Below are positions 1 through 6,325 of a stretch of DNA of 7,573 nt, piece after piece. The stretch's first letter is position 1, and each line of letters opens with the position of its first letter. The translations under genes were made by a program, and so were the position numbers. Origin of the DNA: Chitinophagaceae bacterium. GTDB lineage: Bacteria; Bacteroidota; Bacteroidia; Chitinophagales; Chitinophagaceae. The stretch lies in the NCBI GenBank assembly GCA_947461495.1, contig CANHLV010000079.1, positions 1 through 7,573 on the forward strand, in the 5' to 3' direction. The notes beneath the pieces were generated by a model. That model was given only the letters and a program-made list of their open reading frames with translations. It had not been told where the DNA came from and ran no database searches.

Positions 1-61
1 TAACCACGAATTCACGAATGTGATTTCTCAGCAATGTCTCCTGAAAGGGACGTTGCGTAAT
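1..61. repeat. 61-bp intergenic repeat, copy 1 (REP-like, with hairpin)
   Basis: This block is identical base for base to 113-173. Bases 31-56 can fold into a hairpin: GCAATGTC pairs with GACGTTGC (one G-T pair), then after a single bulged T, CCT pairs with AGG around a GAA loop, about 11 bp in all. A short repeated intergenic unit carrying a palindrome resembles bacterial REP elements. The copy starts at the first base of the window, so its true left end may lie outside. No ORF spans it. Confidence 0.8.
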
Positions 62-63
62 TT

Positions 64-253
64 AAATTCAAAATTGAAAATTAAAAATTCAAAATAATTG
101 AGGCGAAGGTTGTAACCACGAATTCACGAATGTGATTTCTCAGCAATGTCTCCTGAAAGGGACGTTGCGTAATAAAAATTAAAAATTTAAAATTAAAAAA
201 CTGCGACATCCTCAATTCTCTATTTTAAATTTTTACTTTTTGCTTTTGAATTT
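64..253. repeat. Imperfect inverted repeat arms bracketing repeat copy 2
   Basis: The arm at 64-95 and the reverse complement of 222-253 match at about 27 of 32 positions by hand alignment. Just inside them, AATTGAGG (96-103) is exactly complementary to CCTCAATT (210-217). The arms enclose repeat copy 2 and an AT-rich stretch, giving a unit of about 190 bp. It could be a small non-coding mobile element, but no target-site duplication was found. Much of the match is A/T-rich, so part of it may be compositional. Confidence 0.45.
113..173. repeat. 61-bp intergenic repeat, copy 2 (REP-like, with hairpin)
   Basis: Exact second copy of 1-61 in direct orientation, 112 bp from start to start. The hairpin recurs at 143-168. 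The flanks differ after the block: AT-rich low-complexity sequence follows both copies but not the same sequence, so the repeated unit appears to end near the TAAT at 170-173. Confidence 0.8.
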
Positions 254-263
254 CCCTTTAATC

Positions 264-292
264 AAAAACCCCGATGATCAGTCGGGGTTTTT
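264..292 (+). terminator. Intrinsic terminator
   Basis: AAAAACCCCGA (264-274) pairs perfectly with TCGGGGTTTTT (282-292) around a 7-base loop, with six T's at 288-293. The GC core followed by a T run fits a rho-independent terminator on the plus strand. The A run on the other side could make it work in both directions. The gene it serves must lie to the left of the window, since none ends nearby. Confidence 0.8.
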
Positions 293-578
293 TGTTATGG
301 CTCCAGTTATGTAAAGTAGTTGTTGTACTTTTCAATAGGATAAGGAAGCCATGGATCTTTTCATTGGATTGGATAGAATAGAATAGTTTTCATAGGTCAC
401 TAAAAACAGGTTCTTTTTTTGGATAATGGATAAATACCCTGCTTGCATATTATACGCTCGATTAAAAATTTAATTGTGACCAGAATCATAAGTTTTTAAT
501 ATTGAGGTATTTAATATTAATCCACGTAAGTATTTTCACTTAATCTAACAGATATTATGTAGCTGACTTCTATTAAAG
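293..578. other. Intergenic stretch with no supported gene
   Basis: About 285 bases without a convincing coding region or recognisable RNA gene. The longest open frame I followed is a 38-codon minus-strand one (332-448) with no family resemblance and no promoter, which I do not call. Short direct reiterations of GGAT/GAATA occur at 365-386. Together with the repeats to the left and hairpins to the right, this makes 1-820 gene-free. Confidence 0.55.
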
Positions 579-614
579 ACAAAAAGCAAACCCATTTTTG
601 AGTTTGCTTTTTGT
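579..614 (-). terminator. Terminator-like hairpin, either strand possible
   Basis: ACAAAAAGCAAAC (579-591) pairs perfectly with GTTTGCTTTTTGT (602-614), 13 bp with a 10-base loop. Only four G-C pairs are present, so it is weaker than the hairpin at 264-292. It lies about 207 bp beyond the stop of the minus-strand ABC gene and could be a distal terminator for it. It is nearly symmetrical, so the strand is a guess. Confidence 0.45.
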
Positions 615-734
615 TGATAGTTATTAAATCGTTTTATTTAGTTTTTCACAGGAACAAATTGGTACTTACTACGGGCTGTTTATTTTCGATATTGAATCAA
701 GCGGAATTAAAACTACTTGTTATTCAAAATAAAT

Positions 735-770
735 CATACCCTTTTATGATTCAAATCATAAAATTGGGTG
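735..770 (-). terminator. Palindromic hairpin downstream of the ABC gene
   Basis: TTTTATGATT (742-751) pairs perfectly with AATCATAAAA (754-763) around a 2-base loop. After a TT bulge, CCC (739-741) can also pair with GGG (766-768). It lies 58-86 bp past the stop of the minus-strand ABC gene, so a 3' end hairpin or terminator is the simplest reading. No clean T run follows. The centre TGAT-N4-ATCA also has the half-site spacing of CRP/FNR-family operators, but no gene starts nearby. Confidence 0.4.
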
Positions 771-820
771 TTTCCTATGTCTGTGGCTAAGTAAGTCTAC
801 TTATTTGTGTCTGTTGTGGA

Positions 821-1819
821 TTATAAAAACCAGTATTTATCAAAATTTGAAATCAAGAAAACCTCCTCTCCTATGGCTTTATTTATTGTGGGTGAAGAAA
901 TCAATATACTCAAATTACCAATTAGCACTTCTACCAGATAATAGTTTCCGAAGAATTCGATATGCTTGATTGTTCCCATGTGGCTATTCTGTTGGCTTTC
1001 TGTAAACGAAAAATATCCGGGTCTGATGAGCACTGATTTTTCATTGTCAGAATCAATCGTTTTAGTAATATCAAAAAACAATTGTTTCGTATTGTTTAGT
1101 AATTGATAATATCCGAGTAATGCTGCACAATATTCATTTACGGGTTGATGGTACAAAATATCTGGTGTTCCACTTTGTACGATTTTTCCTTTTTGCATGA
1201 TGATGATTTCATCCGACCAGGAAAGTATATCCTGAACATCATGGGACACTGTTATAAAAGAAACACCTGTTACTGCTTGAATATTTCTCAACAAACTAAG
1301 CAGTTTTCTTTTATGAATGATATCCAGATTTGAAAAAGGCTCGTCTAATAATAACACTTCAGGCTCTTGTGTTAATAAAGAAGCCAATGCCACTCGTTGC
1401 TTTTCGCCTCCTGAAAGTTCATCCGACCATCTTTTATACAAATGATCAATTTCACAGAGTTTGTAAATTGAATTTGCTGTTTCGTCTTCAATAAGATTGT
1501 TGTAGGAAAGGATTTCTTCAATCCTGTAATTATTTCTCAGCTCATAATGCTGACTTAAATACGCAATTTTAGGATGACCCGGAATTAGTTTTTCATTGGC
1601 GCCTAACACTCTTTCACTATTAAAAAAAACAGCTCCTTGGTCAGCTTGTTCCAATCCTGCTATCAAACGTAACAAACTACTTTTGCCGGAACCCGTTTCA
1701 CCTATAATACCAATGTTTTTGTTCAATTGAAAAACATGATTGATGCCATCAATTGCAATATTGCCGGCAAGTGAAAGCTGTAAGTTTTTAACTTCAATTA
1801 TTGAATGAGTATCAATCAT
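821..1819 (-). CDS. ABC transporter ATP-binding protein with C-terminal TOBE-like domain
   Basis: Cytoplasmic ATPase subunit of an ABC transporter, 332 aa. The nucleotide-binding domain is complete: Walker A GETGSGKSS (40-48), Q-loop Gln90, signature LSGGE (135-139), Walker B VLLLDEP (155-161), D-loop SNLD (163-166) and switch His193. Residues about 262-330, beginning LIRPGY, resemble the TOBE domain of PotA/FbpC/MalK-type importer ATPases, and the overall length fits that group. The domain order suggests an import ATPase (iron, polyamine, molybdate or similar), but the substrate cannot be read from it. No permease or binding protein is visible. It lies 49 bp downstream of the P-type ATPase on the same strand, so cotranscription is possible, and a possible own promoter lies in the gap. 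The ATG follows an AT-rich leader without a Shine-Dalgarno, as is usual in Bacteroidota. The family call is firm; the substrate is unknown. Confidence 0.9.
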   Translation of the reverse strand: MIDTHSIIEVKNLQLSLAGNIAIDGINHVFQLNKNIGIIGETGSGKSSLLRLIAGLEQADQGAVFFNSERVLGANEKLIPGHPKIAYLSQHYELRNNYRIEEILSYNNLIEDETANSIYKLCEIDHLYKRWSDELSGGEKQRVALASLLTQEPEVLLLDEPFSNLDIIHKRKLLSLLRNIQAVTGVSFITVSHDVQDILSWSDEIIIMQKGKIVQSGTPDILYHQPVNEYCAALLGYYQLLNNTKQLFFDITKTIDSDNEKSVLIRPGYFSFTESQQNSHMGTIKHIEFFGNYYLVEVLIGNLSILISSPTINKAIGEEVFLISNFDKYWFL

Positions 1820-1835
1820 AATAAAATATGAAAAG

Positions 1836-1866
1836 CAAAAGTAGCTTAATCGCCAATTACTTGAAA
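1836..1866 (-). promoter_or_regulatory. Possible Bacteroidota-type promoter for the ABC gene
   Basis: On the minus strand TACTTTTG (1843-1836) fits the -7 consensus TAnnTTTG exactly. A TTTC (1866-1863), one base off the -33 TTTG, lies 19 bp upstream. It would start transcription about 10 bases before the ABC start codon and could uncouple that gene from the ATPase. Such motifs arise easily in AT-rich DNA. Confidence 0.35.
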
Positions 1867-1868
1867 CA

Positions 1869-4361
1869 TTAATCAGACTTTCTGTATCTGAAATATTTAA
1901 ATACCTCTATCCAGATCGTTGAAATCAAAGCGACAAGTATGCAAATAAATATTTCACTAAATGACAAAAGTGATAAACCGAAAATAGATCTAAGGTATGG
2001 CACAAACAAAAAAAGGAAAATCATCAGCATTGAAAAAAGTAGTATGACTATAACAAGATTGTTTTTATAGGAAATCGTTTTTAAAATTGTGAATCGAAAA
2101 GACCTGTTTATCAATGTTAGAAAAATATTACTGAAAAGTAAAGTGATGAAAATAAATGTCCTTACGGTTTCATTTGAAGCTTGATGTTGCAAATAATAAA
2201 AACCAAGTAACAAACAACCTCCTGTAATGAACAAACCTTGAAATAGACTCATTGACAATTGCCTGAACGACAAAAAGCTGGTTCCCATAATCAATGGTTT
2301 TCGTTGCATTGTACCTGGTTCCATTGGTTCATTTTCATAAATGATAGAACAGGTTGGTCCCATAATCAATTCAAGAAAAATAACATGCACAGGGGTAAAA
2401 ATAGTTGTAAAACGCCAAGCAAAAATTAATGGCAAGGCTACAATCAAAATAATAGGAATGTGTATGGAAACAATATATTGAATGGCTTTTTTTAGATTAT
2501 CATAGATTTTTCTTCCTGATGCAACAGCATCAACCATGTGCGACAAATCATCATCCGTTAATATCAAAGCTGCTGCAGATTTAGCCACTTCACTCCCACG
2601 TGATCCCATAGCAATTCCAATATGTGCCGATTTTAATGCAGGACCGTCATTTACACCATCACCCGTCATGGCTACAACTTCTCCATTTTCTTTCAAAGCA
2701 TCTATTACTTTCAATTTCGCTTCGGGGAACATTCTGGCAAATATGTCAACAGTCTTTACTTTTTCTTTCAATGTATTATTGTCATAAGTCAATATCTCAT
2801 TTCCGGTCAGTACTTCCTTATTTGCTGAAAGTCCAATTTGTGAAGCAATGGCCAATGCCGTTTTTGGAAAATCACCCGTTATCATCTTTAAAGAGATACC
2901 AGCCTGATGAAATTGCTTAATGGTTTCGACAATGTTTTCTTTCGGTGGATCTTGAAATGCGATTAAGCCCAAGAATTCAAAATTAAATTCTTCTTGTGCT
3001 ACAGGCCATTTTGTTTCGTTCCATTTTCCTTCACCAATAGCGAGAACACGGTATCCTTTTTGGGCATATTCATTTGCCTGATTCAGTATCAATTTTAAAT
3101 CAGATTCAGATAACTTACTTTGACGTGCTATCGCTTCTGGTGCTCCTTTAGCTGCAATGATAAATTTGTTTCCATCAGAAAAAATATGCGTCATAAATGG
3201 TGGCTTTCCTCCTAATGGATATTCATGAATCTGATTAAATATTTTTCGGTTATCTGTTGCTGCTATTTTGGTATATAATTCATGTATAGTTTTCTCCATC
3301 GGGTCGAATGGAACTACTTCGCTGCTCCACATGGCATATTCAATAATTTTGAGTGGCAATTGACTAATTGTATCAATTGAATGATTCATTCGATTTTCTA
3401 AATCATAAATACCCGAAATGCTCATTTTGTTTTGAGTAAGTGTACCTGTTTTGTCAGCGCAAATCACGGTTGCTGCGCCAAGCGTTTCAACGTATTGAGG
3501 TTGCTTAACAATGATATTGTTTTTTTTCAATAATCGGTAAGCACCCAAAGCCTGAAACGTGCTGAATGCAACTGGAATCTCTTCAGGAAGAATACTCATG
3601 GCTAATGTCAATCCATTCAAAAATGATTTGATGAAGTCATGAGAATGATAGTAATTCAAGAAAACAATTAATAGAAATGCGCAAAAACCTATCACCACCA
3701 TGTATTTTACAAAATCGTGAATTTGTTTTTGTAAAGGCGTCTTTGGAATGGTAATGTTTGATAAGGAATAACCTATTTTCCCAAACATTGTTTTAGTACC
3801 AACTGCATTTACAATAACAACTGCGCTTCCCGTTACAACCATGGTACCTCTATAAACTTCTGCTTTATTTTCTGCTGATTTTGAAACTGGAAATGCTTCT
3901 CCGGTAAGAATAGATTCGTTTAAGGAGAAGTCACTTGCTTTTACAATCAAGCCATCTGCGGCTATAATTTCCCCTTCCTCCAGAAATAACAAATCACCTG
4001 TTACAATTTCATCAATATCTATAGCTTCAAATTTTCCGTTTCGTTTTACTTTTGCTTTTGCCTGTGAAATTTTTTGAAGCGCCTTTACTGCATTTCTACT
4101 TCTAAAATCTTGGAAAAATGAGATGCCTGCAACAATAAAAAGTGAAATCATCATGATGATGCCTTCTTTTTGTTGACCCAATGAAAAATAGATAATGCAG
4201 GTAATCAATAAAATGACAAACATGGGCTCTAAAACTATCCCTTTAAGTACATCTGTAAATACGCTTTCTTGTTTTAATTCTAGACTATTGGAACCATTTT
4301 TAGCAAGACTTACCTTGATTTCATCGTCGGTAAGTCCAATTTCATTATATGTTGAGTTCAT
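1869..4361 (-). CDS. Cation-translocating P-type ATPase (P2-like, HAD superfamily)
   Basis: Inner-membrane ion pump, 830 aa, apparently intact. Order: cation-ATPase N domain (GLTDDEI near 9-15), M1-M2 (about 44-84), actuator domain with TGE (153-155), M3-M4 (about 219-270) with PEEIP (259-263), phosphorylation motif DKTGTLT with Asp303, nucleotide domain with PFDP (351-354) and KGAPE (405-409), TGD (495-497), hinge TGDGVNDGPA (566-575), then six more membrane segments (M5-M10, about 626-820). This layout is that of SERCA/PMR1-like pumps. However, the M5 and M6 ion ligands of Ca2+ pumps are not kept: the Asn768 and Glu771 positions of SERCA read His634 and Ile637, and the Asp800 position reads Met667 or Gly668. 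Only the M4 Glu (Glu260) remains. I recall similar IHIP and LIMGPTCS motifs in other bacterial P-type ATPases of unassigned substrate. It is first of a possible two-gene unit with the ABC gene. The ion is undetermined. Confidence 0.95.
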   Translation of the reverse strand: MNSTYNEIGLTDDEIKVSLAKNGSNSLELKQESVFTDVLKGIVLEPMFVILLITCIIYFSLGQQKEGIIMMISLFIVAGISFFQDFRSRNAVKALQKISQAKAKVKRNGKFEAIDIDEIVTGDLLFLEEGEIIAADGLIVKASDFSLNESILTGEAFPVSKSAENKAEVYRGTMVVTGSAVVIVNAVGTKTMFGKIGYSLSNITIPKTPLQKQIHDFVKYMVVIGFCAFLLIVFLNYYHSHDFIKSFLNGLTLAMSILPEEIPVAFSTFQALGAYRLLKKNNIIVKQPQYVETLGAATVICADKTGTLTQNKMSISGIYDLENRMNHSIDTISQLPLKIIEYAMWSSEVVPFDPMEKTIHELYTKIAATDNRKIFNQIHEYPLGGKPPFMTHIFSDGNKFIIAAKGAPEAIARQSKLSESDLKLILNQANEYAQKGYRVLAIGEGKWNETKWPVAQEEFNFEFLGLIAFQDPPKENIVETIKQFHQAGISLKMITGDFPKTALAIASQIGLSANKEVLTGNEILTYDNNTLKEKVKTVDIFARMFPEAKLKVIDALKENGEVVAMTGDGVNDGPALKSAHIGIAMGSRGSEVAKSAAALILTDDDLSHMVDAVASGRKIYDNLKKAIQYIVSIHIPIILIVALPLIFAWRFTTIFTPVHVIFLELIMGPTCSIIYENEPMEPGTMQRKPLIMGTSFLSFRQLSMSLFQGLFITGGCLLLGFYYLQHQASNETVRTFIFITLLFSNIFLTLINRSFRFTILKTISYKNNLVIVILLFSMLMIFLFLFVPYLRSIFGLSLLSFSEIFICILVALISTIWIEVFKYFRYRKSD

Positions 4362-4389
4362 GAGGTAAATATTTTTTTCAGAAAGTTTG

Positions 4390-4421
4390 CATTAATAGAT
4401 TGATAATTGATTATTAACAAA
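4390..4421 (-). promoter_or_regulatory. Possible promoter for the P-type ATPase gene
   Basis: On the minus strand TTTG (4421-4418), a 20-bp spacer, then TATTAATG (4397-4390). The -33 box is exact; the -7 box matches TAnnTTTG in four of six fixed positions. It lies about 30 bp upstream of the ATG in the divergent gap 4362-4528, where a promoter is required. Confidence 0.35.
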
Positions 4422-4469
4422 TAGATAAAAAAGCACTAGTCGTATATTTTAATTAAATTAAAAATGAAT

Positions 4470-4500
4470 TTTGATATATCTCTGAAAGTATATTATTTTG
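4470..4500 (+). promoter_or_regulatory. Probable Bacteroidota-type promoter for the lipoprotein gene
   Basis: TTTG (4470-4473), a 19-bp spacer, then TTATTTTG (4493-4500), one mismatch from TAnnTTTG. Transcription would begin about 20-25 bases before the ATG at 4529. It sits in the 167-bp divergent gap with the ATPase gene, so the two promoters are back to back and about 50 bp apart. It is the best match in the window to the -33/-7 pair. Confidence 0.45.
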
Positions 4501-4528
4501 TTTACTTTTACGACCTAAAATTAAATCT

Positions 4529-5524
4529 ATGAAGCTTAGGAAATTCTCTACTATTCTCGCTATTTCAATTGTATTATTTTCTTGTTCAAAACAATCTGAA
4601 ACTACTTTAGTTACGGACAACAATTCTGGTGTTATAGTTCCAATTAAAGGTCAAAACACCAGTAATGCCCTTGCTGTTAAGAAATTTCTTTTTGATGCTT
4701 CTCAGGCAGAAACTGCAGGAAACGCAGATTGGGTTATTGACCAAGACAACAGCAACCCTCAAAGAATTCCAACTCCATTGCAATCTACTGTTACTTCTAC
4801 AACAAGTGTTACATATTGGACTGGCGCTTTATCCAGTTGGGGTATTGCATTGGCCAAACAAGGACAAATTGTTGAAACTTTACCTTCAACCGGATTGATC
4901 ACTTATGGTGTAACAACAAACCCACAAGATTTAAAGAACTATAATGTATTCGTAGTTGATGAACCTAATATCAGATTTACAACTGCTGAAAAACAAGCAA
5001 TTTTGGCTTTTGTTCAAAATGGCGGCGGTTTGTTCATGATTGGAGATCACACGATTTCAGACAGAAATAATGATGGTTGGGATTCTCCTGCAATTTGGAA
5101 TGATCTGATGACTTCAAACGGAGTTGTTGCCAACCCATTTGGATTCAAGTTTGACTTGACTAACATCACTCAGTTAAGTACTAATGTTCGTGCCAACAGC
5201 TCTACAAACCCTTTAATCAATGGCTTATCTGGAGCTGTAACCAAATTAGATTTCCACAATGGCGCTACCCTTTCATTACAACCAACTGTAAACCCTACCG
5301 TTCAAGGTTTATTCTGGCAAAATAGTACAGCACAAACAACTACCACCAAAGTAATGGCAGCTTCATCAACTTATGGATCAGGCCGCGTGTATTGTGTAAC
5401 TGATAGCTCTCCATTTGATGATGGTACTGGAGCTCCAGGAAATACACTTTATGTTGGATGGAGCCTTTATTCTCATGTTGCTCAATTTATGAATGCTTCA
5501 TTATGGCTGGCAAAACTTCAATAA
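4529..5524 (+). CDS. Secreted lipoprotein with DUF4350/ThuA-like (GATase1-fold) domain
   Basis: 331 aa. The N-terminus is a lipoprotein signal peptide: a Lys/Arg start, a hydrophobic core, and LFSC placing the lipidated Cys at residue 19, so the protein is expected on the periplasmic or outer face. The body (about 50-331) alternates short beta and helix segments as in class I glutamine-amidotransferase-like folds: FLFDASQ (53-59), YNVFVVDEPN (138-147), a helix after TTAEKQAI, then GGGLFMIGDH (165-174), and near the end YGSGRVYCVTDSSPFDDG (282-299), which resembles the GxGRV...DSS strand of DUF4350-type proteins. No catalytic Cys is seen at the expected nucleophile turn; MIGDH stands there, so enzyme activity is doubtful. 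DRNNDG (178-183) resembles a Ca2+-binding DxNxDG loop. It has its own promoter and terminator. The lipoprotein call is strong, the fold call moderate, the function unknown. Confidence 0.75.
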   Translation: MKLRKFSTILAISIVLFSCSKQSETTLVTDNNSGVIVPIKGQNTSNALAVKKFLFDASQAETAGNADWVIDQDNSNPQRIPTPLQSTVTSTTSVTYWTGALSSWGIALAKQGQIVETLPSTGLITYGVTTNPQDLKNYNVFVVDEPNIRFTTAEKQAILAFVQNGGGLFMIGDHTISDRNNDGWDSPAIWNDLMTSNGVVANPFGFKFDLTNITQLSTNVRANSSTNPLINGLSGAVTKLDFHNGATLSLQPTVNPTVQGLFWQNSTAQTTTTKVMAASSTYGSGRVYCVTDSSPFDDGTGAPGNTLYVGWSLYSHVAQFMNASLWLAKLQ

Positions 5525-5544
5525 ATTCTTATCACATTATTATA

Positions 5545-5574
5545 AAAAAGTCGTCCAAAATTGGGCGACTTTTT
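5545..5574. terminator. Bidirectional intrinsic terminator between convergent genes
   Basis: AAAAAGTCGTCC (5545-5556) pairs with GGGCGACTTTTT (5563-5574), 12 bp with one G-T pair and a 6-base loop. There are five T's on the plus strand and six on the minus strand. It lies 20 bp after the lipoprotein stop and 24 bp beyond the stop of the minus-strand coiled-coil gene, so it can end both transcripts. Confidence 0.85.
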
Positions 5575-5597
5575 AGCTTTCAAGGGATTTAATTCGG

Positions 5598-5978
5598 TTA
5601 CAAATTCTCTATTAAATAATTTTTAAAATCTTTATTTAATTCATTGATTTCTTTTTCAAATTGAGCTACTTCCTCTTCAATTTTTATGTTTTGATAAAGA
5701 TATTTATCTGCCATTCTACCTTGGTTTTGTGCTATATCTGCAGTGAGTAAAACGTTGTTGGCATAAAGGTTGGTTTTCAAATCGTTTATTAAAATTTGCT
5801 TTTCAGCAAATCTTTTATGGAAATCCTCCTTTTCATTTTTGTTTTCTGAATTTTTATATCTTTCTGTTATTTCAATCAGCATATTATCTAACACTTCAAT
5901 TTGCTTCTCATAAAAATTAATCACTTTTATTAATTGCTGCTGTTTGTTTACCATATAATATGAATTGTGATAAGTCAT
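5598..5978 (-). CDS. Small hypothetical coiled-coil protein
   Basis: 126 aa, not recognised. It has no signal peptide or membrane segment, so it is probably cytoplasmic. It is highly charged and rich in Lys, Glu, Asn, Ile and Leu. Two long helices with heptad-like hydrophobic spacing can be read, about 13-70 and 97-124, split by a stretch (71-95) containing NNVLLTADIAQNQGRMADKY. This suggests a helical hairpin or coiled-coil dimer. The ATG at 5978 follows an A-rich leader; a second ATG at codon 9 (5954) would give MVNKQQQ and is a possible true start. It stands alone on the minus strand, converges on the lipoprotein gene and shares its terminator. Codon use and base composition look like the neighbours. 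No function is assigned. Confidence 0.7.
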   Translation of the reverse strand: MTYHNSYYMVNKQQQLIKVINFYEKQIEVLDNMLIEITERYKNSENKNEKEDFHKRFAEKQILINDLKTNLYANNVLLTADIAQNQGRMADKYLYQNIKIEEEVAQFEKEINELNKDFKNYLIENL

Positions 5979-6057
5979 GATTTTTCGTTTTGTAATAAGT
6001 AATGAAAAATGACTTTACAAATATGTGGCACTCATATTCTTTAATTAATGATTTTGA

Positions 6058-6259
6058 CTATTCAATAAAATGATATTCATCAATTTCTCTCCAGGTTAAA
6101 TATACCAGTAGGTCATCATCATACAAATTATATTGATTATCCAATGATGAAATAATTCGTTCCTTCTGCAAGCAATTCTAATATTGGAAAGAGGGATTGT
6201 TTATGATTTAATAAGCCTGTAAAAATGATACAAATCAAATAAATCAAGATTATGGTCAT
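6058..6259 (-). pseudogene. Possible small gene broken by one frameshift
   Basis: Two minus-strand open frames overlap and together read like one short protein. The first starts at an ATG (6259) and runs 40 codons to TAA (6137-6139): MTIILIYLICIIFTG forms a hydrophobic N-terminal segment, then LFPILELLAEGTN follows. The second frame is open from 6177 to the TAG at 6058-6060 and carries a protein-like tail containing YDDDLLVYLTWREIDEY. The whole span is 202 bases, one more than 67 codons, so skipping a single base between about 6140 and 6177 joins them into about 66 aa. It could be a membrane-anchored or exported small protein. It could also be a chance alignment of frames in AT-rich DNA, or a sequencing error in an intact gene. 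No family is recognised. Confidence 0.35.
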
Positions 6260-6289
6260 TTCACGGGCATATTACTGAGCATATTTTTA
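6259..6289 (+). promoter_or_regulatory. Possible promoter for the outer-membrane protein gene
   Basis: TTTC (6259-6262), a 19-bp spacer, then TATTTTTA (6282-6289). Each box is one base from the Bacteroidota -33 TTTG and -7 TAnnTTTG consensus. It would give a leader of about 30 bases ending in an A-rich stretch before the ATG at 6326. It is weak support on its own. Confidence 0.3.
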
Positions 6290-6325
6290 CATCGTAAATT
6301 AATTCTTACACTAAAAAAAATCAAC

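Noticed and set aside
1..173. CRISPR array
   Set aside because: There are only two copies, the 61-bp unit is too long, and the spacer between them is AT-rich low-complexity sequence; no cas gene is present.
332..448. 38-codon minus-strand open frame with ATG at 448
   Set aside because: Its length is within chance for AT-rich DNA, the peptide has no recognisable features, and no promoter-like or leader sequence supports it.
1145..1333. 62-codon plus-strand open frame
   Set aside because: It lies wholly inside the ABC ATPase gene on the opposite strand, over the conserved signature to H-loop region; it is a shadow frame.
2536..2920. Two overlapping plus-strand open frames (83 and 98 codons)
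   Set aside because: They lie antisense to the TGDGVNDG hinge region of the P-type ATPase and have no independent protein character.
4665..4898. 77-codon plus-strand open frame
   Set aside because: It is an out-of-frame reading inside the lipoprotein gene; its Leu-rich composition is a by-product of the Thr/Ser-rich coding frame.
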